Assembly: GCF_014642635.1 (NCBI RefSeq)
Contig: NZ_BMIQ01000001.1
Span: 62,001-126,000, forward strand
Length of the DNA stretch: 64,000 nt
Reading direction: 5' to 3'
Source: Aureimonas endophytica
Lineage (GTDB): Bacteria; Pseudomonadota; Alphaproteobacteria; Rhizobiales; Rhizobiaceae
Shown here piece by piece: positions 30,132-38,627 of this stretch (positions are counted from its first letter, which is position 1; the number at the start of each line of letters is the position of its first letter). The notes beneath the pieces were generated by a model, which made no database searches, was not told where the DNA came from, and saw only the letters and a list, made by a program, of their open reading frames with translations. The position numbers and the translations under genes are program-made.

Positions 30132-30307
30132 TCAGAAATCCTACGGGTTCTTGCGGGACGACGCCGCCTCCGCCGGGCAGGCCCGAAGGAGAGGCGGCCG
30201 ATGCCGCCGCGTCACGCGTTCCCATAGCGATCGAGCGTTAGGACGTCAAGCGAACATGCTGGAGGGCTATCGGTGAAAGTGCAGCAAAAACAATGCAATA
30301 GAAGAAA

Positions 30308-30345
30308 GGTATTCTGATACCGCCAATTTGGTATCCTGTTACCGC
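30308..30345. promoter_or_regulatory. Two tandem 22-bp operator-like repeats (GGTATnCTGnTACCGC)
   Basis: GGTATTCTGATACCGC at 30308-30323 recurs as GGTATCCTGTTACCGC at 30330-30345, a period of exactly 22 bp (two helical turns). Each unit is a near-palindrome, GGTAT-N4-ATACC and GGTAT-N4-TTACC. A small hairpin CAGGG/CCCTG follows at about 30353-30369. The AT-rich 30240-30400 gap holds the divergent promoters of rplM and the CoA-binding gene; the regulator is not identified. Confidence 0.5.
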
Positions 30346-30427
30346 TTGTTTTCAGGGTTTCATCCCTGGTGGTTTCCTTGGCTTCGATCTGCATCAGATA
30401 GGGATGCACTCGGACAAGGGGCGATCC

Positions 30428-30853
30428 ATGGCGAACCGTGAAAGCGACGACAGCCTCAGGCGCATTCTCCGCGAGACGCGCATCATCGCGATGGTGGGGG
30501 CGAGCCCGAAGCCCGATCGCCCCTCGCACGGCGTCCTGCGCTATCTCCTTGCGCGCGGCTACCGCGTCTTTCCGATCAATCCGGGCCATGCCGGCGAGCT
30601 GATCCTCGGCACCGTGTTTCTTCCCGATCTCGCCAGCGTGCCCGAGCCGATCGACATGATCGACGTCTTCCGCGCGAGTTCGGCGCTGGGCGGTCTGGTC
30701 GAGGAGGCGCTGGCCCTTGCTCCGCCGCCCAAGGTCATCTGGACGCAGCTCGGCATTCGCGACGACGACGCGGCGGCGCGGGCAGAAGCGGCCGGCATCG
30801 AGATCGTCATGGATCGTTGCCCGAAGATCGAGATCCCGCGTCTCGGACTGTAG
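30428..30853 (+). CDS. CoA-binding domain protein (YccU-like)
   Basis: A 141-residue single Rossmann domain of the CoA_binding_2 family: TRIIAMVGASPKPDRPSHGVLRYLLARGYRVFPINPGHAGELILG, then PIDMIDVFRASSALGGLVEEAL and a C-terminal VMDRCPKIEIPRLGL, where the MDRCPKIE motif is diagnostic. It resembles the CoA-binding half of succinyl-CoA ligase but has no catalytic partner. The ATG at 30428 with AAGGGG upstream is used. It is 112 bp upstream of metY, perhaps one transcript; proteins of this family often neighbour sulfhydrylase genes in alphaproteobacteria. Confidence 0.88.
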   Translation: MANRESDDSLRRILRETRIIAMVGASPKPDRPSHGVLRYLLARGYRVFPINPGHAGELILGTVFLPDLASVPEPIDMIDVFRASSALGGLVEEALALAPPPKVIWTQLGIRDDDAAARAEAAGIEIVMDRCPKIEIPRLGL

Positions 30854-30965
30854 GAGGCGGGGAAGAAAATTCGCCGGATCGCCCGAATGCCGGCGATGAT
30901 TTCGCTTTTCCCCCGGGGCCCGCCGCTTATGGTGGCGGCGAAGGAGACCATAGGGGGAATCGCCG

Positions 30966-32246
30966 ATGAGCAACGCGCCTGGCTTCGAGACCTTGGCGAT
31001 CCATGCGGGAGCGCGGCCCGATCCGACGACCGGGGCCCGGGCGACGCCGATCTACCAGACGACGTCCTTCGTCTTCAACGATGTCGACCACGCGGCGGCC
31101 CTGTTCGGGCTCCAGCAGTTCGGCAATATCTATACGCGCATCATGAACCCGACGCAGGCGGTGCTGGAGGAGCGCGTCGCCGCGCTGGAAGGCGGCACGG
31201 CGGCGCTCGCCGTCGCCTCGGGCCATGCGGCGCAGCTGCTGGTCTTCCACGCGCTGCTTCAGCCCGGCGACGAGTTCGTCGCCTCGCGCAAGCTCTATGG
31301 CGGCTCGATCAACCAGTTCGGCCATTCGTTCAAGTCCTTCGACTGGCACGTGAAATGGGCCGATCCCTTCGACCTCGCCAGCTTCGAGGCGGCGATCGGC
31401 GAGAAGACCAAAGCAATCTTCATCGAATCGATCGCCAATCCCGGCGGCATCGTCACCGATATCGCCGGCATTGCCGAGATCGCCCATCGGCACGGGCTGC
31501 CGCTCATCGTCGACAACACGATGGCGACGCCCTATCTCTGCCGCCCGGCCGAGCACGGCGCCGACGTGGTGGTGCATTCGCTGACCAAGTTTATGGGCGG
31601 CCACGGCAATTCGATGGGCGGCATGATCGTCGATTGCGGCACCTTCGACTGGTCGGCGAGCGACCGCTATCCGATGCTGTCGCAGCCCCGGCCGGAATAT
31701 GCCGGCATCGTGCTGCACCAGACCTTCGGCAATTTCGCGCTCGCCATCGCCTGCCGCGTGCTCGGCCTGCGCGATCTCGGGCCCGCCATCTCGCCCTTCA
31801 ACGCCTTCATGATCCTGACGGGCATCGAGACCCTGCCGCTGCGCATGCAGCGTCACTGCGACAACGCGCTCGGCGTCGCGCGCTTCCTCAAGGGGCACGA
31901 GAAGGTCGCCTGGGTGTCCTATGCTGGGCTCGAGGACGATCTCGGCCATGGCAACATGCTGCGCTACAGCCCGAAAGGAGCGGGCGCGGTCTTCACCTTC
32001 GGCCTGAAGGGCGGCTACGAGGCGGGCGTCGCCTTCGTGGAAGGCCTGGAGATGATCTCGCATCTCGCCAATATCGGCGACACGCGTTCCCTGGTGATCC
32101 ATCCCGCCTCGACCACGCATCGCCAGCTCGCCGCCGATCAGCAGATCGCCGCCGGTGCCGGGCCGGATGTCGTGCGCCTCTCGATCGGCATCGAGAATAT
32201 CGAGGACATCATCGCCGATCTCGACCAGGCGCTGGCCAAGACGTGA
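30966..32246 (+). CDS. metY: O-acetylhomoserine aminocarboxypropyltransferase (sulfhydrylase)
   Basis: PLP enzyme making homocysteine (or methionine) from O-acetylhomoserine and sulfide or thiol. The 426-residue protein has the N-terminal GFETLAIHAGARPDPTTGARATPIYQTTSFVF, the cofactor lysine in VVVHSLTKFMGGHG (Lys208) and the C-terminal HPASTTHRQL ... RLSIGIENIEDIIADL. The long form with TRIMNPTQAVLEERVAALEGG is typical of MetY/Cys-Met-metab enzymes rather than MetB. The cupin gene begins 8 bp after its stop. Confidence 0.94.
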   Translation: MSNAPGFETLAIHAGARPDPTTGARATPIYQTTSFVFNDVDHAAALFGLQQFGNIYTRIMNPTQAVLEERVAALEGGTAALAVASGHAAQLLVFHALLQPGDEFVASRKLYGGSINQFGHSFKSFDWHVKWADPFDLASFEAAIGEKTKAIFIESIANPGGIVTDIAGIAEIAHRHGLPLIVDNTMATPYLCRPAEHGADVVVHSLTKFMGGHGNSMGGMIVDCGTFDWSASDRYPMLSQPRPEYAGIVLHQTFGNFALAIACRVLGLRDLGPAISPFNAFMILTGIETLPLRMQRHCDNALGVARFLKGHEKVAWVSYAGLEDDLGHGNMLRYSPKGAGAVFTFGLKGGYEAGVAFVEGLEMISHLANIGDTRSLVIHPASTTHRQLAADQQIAAGAGPDVVRLSIGIENIEDIIADLDQALAKT

Positions 32247-32254
32247 GCTCTCCC

Positions 32255-32602
32255 ATGTCCGACACTCTGCTGCTCTTCGATCCGAACAAGGTGGCACCCG
32301 AAGACGGCGCGCCGCCGCCGGATCGGGTCCTGGCCGGCACGCCGATCAATCGCACCTGGAACTTCGAGGACGATGGCGCCGGGCTCTATTCCGGCATCTG
32401 GGAGGCCGAGCCCGGCGAGTGGCGGGTCGATTATTCGGAATGGGAGTTCTGCCACATCCTGGCGGGCCATTCCGTGCTGACCGAGGAGGGCGGCGCGCCG
32501 GTTGAGCTGAAGGCGGGGACGAGCTTCGTCATCCGTCCCGGCTTCAAGGGCACGTGGCGCGTCGTGGAGACGACGCGCAAGCTCTACGTGATCAGGTCGT
32601 AA
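32255..32602 (+). CDS. Cupin domain-containing protein (DUF861 type)
   Basis: A 115-residue small cupin: after a 35-residue lead, RTWNFEDDGAGLYSGIWEAEPGEWRVDYSEWEFCHILAGHSVLTEEGG, then GTSFVIRPGFKGTWRVVETTRKLYVI. This is the Cupin_3 (DUF861/EutQ-like) pattern with a conserved WEFC(H)IL strand. Eight bases after metY, so co-transcribed; a ligand or reaction cannot be assigned. Its last 11 bp overlap the 3' end of the convergent P450 gene. Confidence 0.88.
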   Translation: MSDTLLLFDPNKVAPEDGAPPPDRVLAGTPINRTWNFEDDGAGLYSGIWEAEPGEWRVDYSEWEFCHILAGHSVLTEEGGAPVELKAGTSFVIRPGFKGTWRVVETTRKLYVIRS

Positions 32603-33857
32603 AGCGCAGATCGAGGCGCTCCAGACCCCGGAAATGCCAGCTGTCGCGAAAGCGCGGCGGCGCGGCGAGACGCAAGCCGGGCAAGCGGCGGAACAGGGCG
32701 GCGAGGGCGATCCGCAATTCGAGCCGCGCCAGCGGCGCGCCGACGCAGAAATGCAGGCCCGCGCCGAAGGAGAGCGGGGCCGGCCCCTCCCGCGCCGGGT
32801 CGAAGCGGTTCGGCGCGGCATGGACGGCCGGATCGCGGTTGGCCGCCGCGAGAAGGAGCGCGACATCCTCGCCGCGTCTCAGGGCGAGGCCTTCCGCGAG
32901 CGTCACATCCTCCAGCGCCACGCGGCGGAAGAGATGGAGTGGGGTGTCGAAGCGCAGCATCTCCTCCACCGTGCGGGCGGCGACGCGCTCGTCGGCGAAG
33001 AGGCGGCCGGGATCGTAAAGTCCGGCCTCCAGCACGGCCTTCACGCCATTGCCGATCTGATGCACCGTCGCCTCGTGCCCGGCATTCATCAGGAGAACGA
33101 CCGTCGAGATCATCTCGTCCTCGTCGAGACTGCCGCGTTCCGTTTCCGCCGCGATGAGGGCGGAGAGGAGATCGTCGCCGGAGCGGCGGCGTTTCGCAGC
33201 GATCGCCTCGCGGATGAAGGCACGGAACTCGGCCGCCGCCCGGTCGGCCTCCCGCTCGACCGCTTCGGTCCGGCCGAACTGATACATCGCCACCATGCGA
33301 TGCGACCAGTCGAGGAGGAGCGCCGCGTCCTCGGCGCCGATGCCGATCAGCTCGGCGATCACGGTGACGGGAAGGGGCGTCGCGAAGGCTTCGACGAGTT
33401 CGACTTCGCCTGTGTCGGCAAAGCCGTCGATCAGCGCCTCGGCGAGGGCGGCGATGCGCGGCGCCAGACGCTCGATGCTGCGCGAAACGAAGGCCTTCAG
33501 CACGAGCCCGCGAATGCGGGTATGAGTCGGCGGTTCGAGATCGAGCAGCGAATGGCGCTCGATCGCATAGAAATTCCGGAGATGCGCTGGGATCGCTTCG
33601 TAGGACGGACGACCATCCTCGCCGGCCGGCAGGATGCGGCCAAACCGCCGATCGCGCAGGAGCGCCGAGACGAGCCCATGGCCGACGACCGCCGGATTGC
33701 CGAGCTCCCGCCAGTGGACGAACGGGCCGATGGCATGCAGCGCGGCATAGGTGGGGTAAGGGTCCTGGAAGAATCCCGGATCGCGCGGATCGAGTTCTAT
33801 GCCCCTGTCGGAAATCCGGGCGAAGCTTGGCGGCAGGGAGGAAGGCGCTGAGTCCAT
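32592..33857 (-). CDS. Cytochrome P450
   Basis: A soluble class I-type bacterial P450 of 421 residues. The oxygen-binding helix reads AGHEAT (259-264), the ExxR pair is Glu299/Arg302 (VEEMLRF) and the heme ligand is Cys371 in SFGAGLHFCVGAPLARLE. No membrane anchor. No ferredoxin or reductase gene is adjacent, so electrons must come from elsewhere. The substrate is unknown; the neighbours (cupin, SOUL protein) give no pathway. Confidence 0.94.
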   Translation of the reverse strand: MDSAPSSLPPSFARISDRGIELDPRDPGFFQDPYPTYAALHAIGPFVHWRELGNPAVVGHGLVSALLRDRRFGRILPAGEDGRPSYEAIPAHLRNFYAIERHSLLDLEPPTHTRIRGLVLKAFVSRSIERLAPRIAALAEALIDGFADTGEVELVEAFATPLPVTVIAELIGIGAEDAALLLDWSHRMVAMYQFGRTEAVEREADRAAAEFRAFIREAIAAKRRRSGDDLLSALIAAETERGSLDEDEMISTVVLLMNAGHEATVHQIGNGVKAVLEAGLYDPGRLFADERVAARTVEEMLRFDTPLHLFRRVALEDVTLAEGLALRRGEDVALLLAAANRDPAVHAAPNRFDPAREGPAPLSFGAGLHFCVGAPLARLELRIALAALFRRLPGLRLAAPPRFRDSWHFRGLERLDLRFTT

Positions 33858-33905
33858 TCCGGAAGCTTAGCGCGTCGCGCCGCCCATCGGCGATCCCGTC
33901 GTGCG

Positions 33906-33934
33906 AATGCCCGCCGGTCGAAACGGCGGGCATT
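33906..33934 (-). terminator. Hairpin after the SOUL gene
   Basis: AATGCCCGCCG / CGGCGGGCATT form a perfect 11-bp stem with a seven-base loop, 17 bp past the stop codon of the leftward SOUL gene and 48 bp upstream of the P450 start. No long U-run follows. Confidence 0.6.
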
Positions 33935-33951
33935 CTGATGTCGCAGCGCGG

Positions 33952-34995
33952 TCAGCGCTCGACTTCGATCAGGATCTCGTTGCGCTTCAGGAAGCCGGGC
34001 GTCCAGGGCGGGTTGTAGAAGGCATATTCGGGATCGCCCTTCTGCTTCAGGTTCTCGTCCGCGATGTAGTTGTAGAGGGTCATCAGCTTCTTCGAGGCGA
34101 GGCTCGCCGTGAAATTGCCGGGGAAGCGGATCGCGACCATCCGGCGGGCCGGGAATTCGCGGATCTTCACGTCGCCATCGGTCGGCGCCGGCAGGCTCGA
34201 CGCCGTGTATTTCTTCGGCATCACGAAGCGGATCGCCCAGCCCTTGGTCTGGCCTTCGCCCTCGGAAAGCTGCTGGAGCACCGGCGCGGTCATCGGGATC
34301 TTCTTGCCGGAGCGGTTATGCGCCGAGATATAGTCGGCGAGGACGTTGAAGCCGACCTTCCGGGCCTTCTCGTGGTAGCCGGCCTTCACGGTCTCCGCCA
34401 CGACCAGCGCGTCGTAGTCGCGAACCTCGATATCGCCGTCGCGGCGGACGACATCGTAATCCGGCTCCTCGGTATGGTCGGCGATCTTCTTCGTGATGTA
34501 GATGGCGCCGCCGACCGCCAGGATCGCGCCACCGGCGATGAGAACGGTGGTCAGCGTGTCATTGTCGCGCAGGCGATCGGTCGTCCGCCGCCGCGACGGC
34601 AGGCCGCGCTGCAGGCTGGCGAGGCTCGGCAGGCGGGCATCCGGCAGCTGCGAGCGCACGTCCCTGGCGGTGCGGCGCCAATCCGGCAGCTGATCGGCCC
34701 AGCTCGACAGCGACGAACGCAGGTCGGACAGCGAATGCGCGGCGCTGCGATAGGCCCCGCGCGCGTCGTCGCTCGTCGGCACCGACCAGCCGCGCGCGAA
34801 ATCCGGCAGATAGCGCGATACGCCGGAGGAATGTCCCGGCAGATGATCCGCCACGGCGCGGCGGGCGCGTTCGGTGAGCGAGGGCGTCGGGTTCACCCGC
34901 TCCGCGATGCTATGCTCCAAATCCGCCAGCCGCTCGCCGATATCCGTCAATGCATCGGAGACTCGGTCGTAGGCGCTGCTCTTGTCGCGGAACAT
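33952..34995 (-). CDS. SOUL heme-binding domain protein with helical N-terminal domain and membrane anchor
   Basis: A 347-residue protein in three parts. Residues 1-145 are charged and helical, with repeated R/S/D-rich segments (SDALTDIGERLADLEHSI, AAHSLSDLRSSLSSWADQLPDW). Residues 148-168 are one membrane helix (TVLIAGGAILAVGGAIYI). Residues 178-347 are a SOUL/HBP domain (YDVVRRDGDIEVRDYDALVVAETV, KIPMTAPVLQQ, WAIRFVMPKKY, ENLKQKGDPEYAFYNPPWTPGFLKRNEILIEVE). SOUL domains bind heme in some eukaryotic and plant members; that is unproved here. ATG at 34995 follows GGAGTTCCCC. Single gene with its own hairpin. Confidence 0.9.
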   Translation of the reverse strand: MFRDKSSAYDRVSDALTDIGERLADLEHSIAERVNPTPSLTERARRAVADHLPGHSSGVSRYLPDFARGWSVPTSDDARGAYRSAAHSLSDLRSSLSSWADQLPDWRRTARDVRSQLPDARLPSLASLQRGLPSRRRTTDRLRDNDTLTTVLIAGGAILAVGGAIYITKKIADHTEEPDYDVVRRDGDIEVRDYDALVVAETVKAGYHEKARKVGFNVLADYISAHNRSGKKIPMTAPVLQQLSEGEGQTKGWAIRFVMPKKYTASSLPAPTDGDVKIREFPARRMVAIRFPGNFTASLASKKLMTLYNYIADENLKQKGDPEYAFYNPPWTPGFLKRNEILIEVER

Positions 34996-35262
34996 GGGGA
35001 ACTCCAGCAGAAGCGGCTGGCCGCCGCAGTTGAACGGCCCGGCGCCGGGAGCGGCGCAGGGCGACAAACTAACGCGGCATGGAAGCCTTGGTTGCGCCGC
35101 AAGGCGCGACGGAACGGCAGGGGTGCGGATCGGGCGGTAGACGGGGCGGCATGAGGGCGATCGAGCCGGCCGGGCGGCGTTCCGGCCCATGCGCAACCAA
35201 ATCGGCTCCCGTGGATTCATCCTCCATCGGGTTCACCATGACCTGATACTCCAGTCGAATTC

Positions 35263-35289
35263 GGGCGGCCGTCGTGCCGCCCTTTTTTT
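35263..35289 (+). terminator. Strong orphan intrinsic terminator, rightward
   Basis: GGGCGGC (35263-35269) and GCCGCCC (35276-35282) form a 7-bp stem followed by seven T residues. No rightward gene lies upstream before 32602, and the next one starts at 35454. It therefore ends either a small RNA from the 35000-35260 gap or readthrough. Apart from this, the 458-bp gap 34996-35453 shows no convincing gene. Confidence 0.75.
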
Positions 35290-35453
35290 CGCGCCGCGCC
35301 GCCGGCCATCCCAAGATTTCAGTGATCACTCCGCCATGGACCGGCGATTCGTTTCAGGGAACCGAAAGCTTTCTTGGCTAACGGTAAGTCGGGAGAGAGG
35401 CATCTCAACGCCGCGTCGCGTGATGCCGAACATGTCGGGAGTGCAGGCATTCG

Positions 35454-37061
35454 ATGCCCAGTCAGTTCTGGAAAGGATATGTTGCCGGGCGGCGCCAGGA
35501 AATTCGGCACACCTTCGCCGGGGTCGGAATCGGTAGCTCCGTCTGCGTCGCGGGACTGGTCATCGATTCCCAGATCCGCTCCATCCTTGGCCTGGATGCG
35601 AGCCTGAAGTCGACCTTCTTCTCGACCCCCATGCACAGTTTCGCGCTGATCGCGCCGGTGCTCCTCGGCTATGTGTTCCGCTCGATCGGCGTCTGGCGCC
35701 GGCGATTGGACGACACGCTGCGCATGACCCGGCAGCTGGAGGCTGCCGCGCGCGAAAAGGCCGCCCGCGATCCCGTCACCGGCCTGTTCAACCGCAACCA
35801 TCTGATGCAGCTCCTGGAAGAGGGGCTGGCGATGCGGTCCTGGTCGCGGCGGGACGCGATCCTCTATCTCTTCGATCTCGACGAGTTCAAGCTGATTAAC
35901 GACACCCATGGCCACCATGTCGGCGATCTGGTCCTGGTCGAGATCGCCCGGCGCATGCGGATGCTCTGCGGGTCGGAGGATCTCGCCGTGCGGCTCGGCG
36001 GCGACGAGTTCGTGATGGTGCATTTTCCCGGGGCGGGCTGCGAAACCGGCGGCGCGGATTTCGCCGCCGTGATCGTCGCGGCGCTGTCCGAACCGATCTT
36101 CCTCGGCAATTCGCGGATCGAGCCGCGCATATCGATCGGCTTCGCGCAGGTCGGCCGGGACGGCGCCACCTGTTCCGACGTGCTGAAGGCGGCCGACCTC
36201 GCGCTCTACAAGGCGAAACCGCAGCCGGGCAGCGCTTTCCAGGCCTTCACGCCGGCCCTGCGCGAGGAGCACGATCGGCGCGTCCGGCTCGAGAACGAAA
36301 TGCGCGCCGGCATCGCGAAGAACGAATTCTTCCTGGAATATCAGCCGATCTTCGGCACCGAGAGCGGAGCCTTACGCAGCTTCGAGGCGCTTCTGCGCTG
36401 GCGCCATCCCGAACAGGGGCTGGTGCCGCCGCTGGACTTCATCCCGCTTGCCGAAAGCACCGGCATGATCCTCCAGATCGGACGGAACGCCCTGGCCCAG
36501 GCCTGCCGCGCCGCCCTGTCCTGGCCGAAGCCGGTGGGCGTCAGCGTCAATCTCTCGCCCGTCCAGTTCAACGACCCGCAGCTGGTCGACCATATCGAGG
36601 CGGTGCTGGCGGAAACGGGGCTCGCGCCGGGGCGGCTCGACATCGAGATCACCGAATCCATGCTGCTCGAAGCGAGCGCCCGGGTGTCCGGCATCGTCGC
36701 GCGTCTGAAGGCGATCGGCGTGCGGGTGACGATGGACGATTTCGGCACCGGCTTCTCGAGCCTCAGCACGCTCAAGAACTTTCCCTTCGACCGGCTGAAG
36801 ATCGACCGCTCCTTCACCCGCGATCTCGCCACCGACCCGGACGGAGCGGAGATCGTCCGCGCCATCGTCCGGCTGTCGCGCGCGCTTCGGATGGAGACGA
36901 TCCTCGAAGGCGTCGAGACGGTGGACCAGCTGAGCTTCGCGCGGCGCGAGGCCCTGACCGAGGTTCAGGGCTACTACTTCTCGCGACCCCTGTCGCTGGG
37001 CAAGGCGGCGGAACTGGCCCAGGCGCCGGACCGGTCGTCACTCTTGGCCGGCGCGGCCTGA
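35454..37061 (+). CDS. Bifunctional diguanylate cyclase/phosphodiesterase (GGDEF-EAL)
   Basis: A 535-residue c-di-GMP enzyme. Two membrane helices (about 22-38 and 60-82) anchor it, without a recognisable sensor domain. The GGDEF domain has an intact active site (RLGGDEF, 182-186); the inhibitory RxxD site is absent (GSED at 173-176). The EAL domain also looks active: SFEALLRW (Glu311), DIEITES, TMDDFGTGFSSL (429-434) and EGVET, closing with QGYYFSRP. Both activities are thus possible. It stands alone, convergent with the GST gene. Confidence 0.94.
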   Translation: MPSQFWKGYVAGRRQEIRHTFAGVGIGSSVCVAGLVIDSQIRSILGLDASLKSTFFSTPMHSFALIAPVLLGYVFRSIGVWRRRLDDTLRMTRQLEAAAREKAARDPVTGLFNRNHLMQLLEEGLAMRSWSRRDAILYLFDLDEFKLINDTHGHHVGDLVLVEIARRMRMLCGSEDLAVRLGGDEFVMVHFPGAGCETGGADFAAVIVAALSEPIFLGNSRIEPRISIGFAQVGRDGATCSDVLKAADLALYKAKPQPGSAFQAFTPALREEHDRRVRLENEMRAGIAKNEFFLEYQPIFGTESGALRSFEALLRWRHPEQGLVPPLDFIPLAESTGMILQIGRNALAQACRAALSWPKPVGVSVNLSPVQFNDPQLVDHIEAVLAETGLAPGRLDIEITESMLLEASARVSGIVARLKAIGVRVTMDDFGTGFSSLSTLKNFPFDRLKIDRSFTRDLATDPDGAEIVRAIVRLSRALRMETILEGVETVDQLSFARREALTEVQGYYFSRPLSLGKAAELAQAPDRSSLLAGAA

Positions 37062-37079
37062 CGCCGCCTTCAGGCGGCG
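37062..37079. terminator. Hairpin shared by the convergent GGDEF-EAL and GST genes
   Basis: CGCCGCC, loop TTCA, GGCGGCG; a perfect 7-bp stem in the 8-bp gap, overlapping the GST stop codon. No U-tract. Confidence 0.4.
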
Positions 37080-37705
37080 CCTTGCTTCGCCTTGGCGATG
37101 AGAGCGTCGTCGATCTCGCGCGCCCGGACGGCCGCCGGACGATCCTTCAGCCTATCCCAATAGGCTTCGAAGGCAGGGCGGCGTTCGAGCGTGCCGAATT
37201 GCAGGCCCCAGCCGACATGGGAGCCGACATAGACATCCGCCGCCGTGAAGTGTCCGCCGGTCACATAATCGGAAGCGGCGAGATGCGATTCCAGCGCATC
37301 CAGCGTGGTCTCGTAGGAGCCGTAGCCGACGAAGCGGCGCTGGTCTTCGGTCGGCACGACGCCGAGCGCCCGGTTCGTCACCGCCGCTTCCAGCGGCCCG
37401 GCGGCGAAGAAGGTCCAGCGATAATAGGCGCCGCGCTCCGTGCTCGCCGGGGCCGGCGCGAGCCCGGCCTGCGGAAAGGCGTCGGCAAGATAGAGGCAGA
37501 TCGCCGCGACTTCCGTGACGATCACCTCGCCATGGGCGAGCGCCGGAACCTTGCCCATCGGGTTGAGGCGACGATAGTCGCCCTTCATCGCCTCGCCATA
37601 GCCGAGGATCTCGGCGCGGTAAGGCTGGCCCAGCTCCTCCAGCATCCAGCGGACCATGCGCCCGCGCGACATCGGATTGGTGTAGAAGACGAGTTCCGCA
37701 GACAT
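37070..37705 (-). CDS. Glutathione S-transferase family protein
   Basis: A 211-residue cytosolic GST. The N-terminal thioredoxin-like domain (VFYTNPMSRGRMVRWMLEELGQPYRAEIL ... NPMGKVPALAHGEVIVTEVAAICLYLADAFP) has the glutathione-contact segments with KVPAL and TEVAAI; the helical C-terminal domain follows from about residue 90 (YVTGGHFTAADVYVG carries the N-capping box). Residues SRGR at the active-site loop suggest a serine- or beta-type enzyme. It lies 43 bp downstream of the lactonase gene, possibly the last gene of the galactose operon, though no role there is obvious. Confidence 0.9.
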   Translation of the reverse strand: MSAELVFYTNPMSRGRMVRWMLEELGQPYRAEILGYGEAMKGDYRRLNPMGKVPALAHGEVIVTEVAAICLYLADAFPQAGLAPAPASTERGAYYRWTFFAAGPLEAAVTNRALGVVPTEDQRRFVGYGSYETTLDALESHLAASDYVTGGHFTAADVYVGSHVGWGLQFGTLERRPAFEAYWDRLKDRPAAVRAREIDDALIAKAKQGAA

Positions 37706-37748
37706 CCGTTCCTCCGAGCGCTTGCGCGCCTCCTCTTGTCCCGCCTTG

Positions 37749-38627
37749 TTACAGCAGGACCGGCGGATCGTCGCGTCCGCGCATGGGCATGTCGAGCAGG
37801 AAGGTCATGCCCGCCTGCGGATCGGCCGCGCGCGTCGTCTCGTCCATGCCTTCCCAGGCGCTGGTCACGATCATCCGGTCGAGATTCGGGCCGACGAAGG
37901 CGGGACAGCTGGCCTGGCGGGCCGGCACCGCGATCTCGCGCTTGAGGGCACCGGACGGATCGAAGGCGCTGACGCGCGCGCCGCCCCAGCGGGCGACCCA
38001 GATGAGACCGTCGGCATCGACCACCGCGCCGTCGAGCCCGGCCTCCTCGCCGCGCGCATCGGCGAGCGCTACCGGCTCGCCGAGCGGCAGGCCGGTCGCG
38101 GGATCGAGCGGCACCCGCATCAGTCGCCCGTCCATCGTGTCGGCGAAATAGCCGGTCGCGCCGTCCGGCGAAAAGCAGATAGCGTTCGGAATGCTGATTT
38201 CGGAAAAGAGCCGGCGCAATTCGCCGCCCCGGAACCAGTAGACCGCGCCGGCGCCGCGTTCGGCCGTCCGGCTCATCGTGCCGATCCAGAGCGCGCCGGC
38301 CGGATGGGTGCGGCCGTCATTCGAGCGCAGACCCGGATCCGACTCCAGCGGCGCGAGATGTTCGAGCGAGCCGTCCGCCACGCGCCGCAGGTAGAAGCCG
38401 GCATCGGTCGCCAGCAATTGCCGGTCGGCATCGACGAAGGACAGCTGGCTCGCCATCATCGGCAGGGCATGGCGCCGCGTCTCGCCGCTGGCGAAGCGGT
38501 GCTCGAACAAGGTCTTGCCGAGGATGTCGAACCACCAGGCCGTGTCGGTGGCCCGGTCATAGGTCGGGCCTTCGCCGAGATGGCAGCGCTCCGCGTGGAG
38601 CACCGCGACCGCCGTTTCCGCCGTCAT
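37749..38627 (-). CDS. SMP-30/gluconolactonase family sugar lactonase
   Basis: Opens the sugar-acid lactone produced by the upstream dehydrogenase. The 292-residue six-bladed propeller has the metal-binding Glu near the start (ERCHLGEGPTYD), the Asn/Asp ligands in ISIPNAICFSPDGATGYFADT and GLDGAVVDADGLIWVARWGGARV, and a final IVTSAWEGM. From context the substrate is D-galactono- or L-arabinono-lactone. Its ATG overlaps the dgoA stop (ATGA), so it is translated with the pathway genes. Confidence 0.92.
   Translation of the reverse strand: MTAETAVAVLHAERCHLGEGPTYDRATDTAWWFDILGKTLFEHRFASGETRRHALPMMASQLSFVDADRQLLATDAGFYLRRVADGSLEHLAPLESDPGLRSNDGRTHPAGALWIGTMSRTAERGAGAVYWFRGGELRRLFSEISIPNAICFSPDGATGYFADTMDGRLMRVPLDPATGLPLGEPVALADARGEEAGLDGAVVDADGLIWVARWGGARVSAFDPSGALKREIAVPARQASCPAFVGPNLDRMIVTSAWEGMDETTRAADPQAGMTFLLDMPMRGRDDPPVLL

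Noticed and set aside
30853-30965. Possible SAM-II riboswitch before the metY-like gene
   Set aside because: The pseudoknot core and A-rich 3' part of SAM-II are absent; only a GC hairpin (CCGCC/GGCGG) is seen.
35069-35329. An 86-codon leftward frame in the gap upstream of the SOUL gene
   Set aside because: No ribosome binding site, Pro/Arg-rich product and overlap with the orphan terminator; not convincing as a gene.
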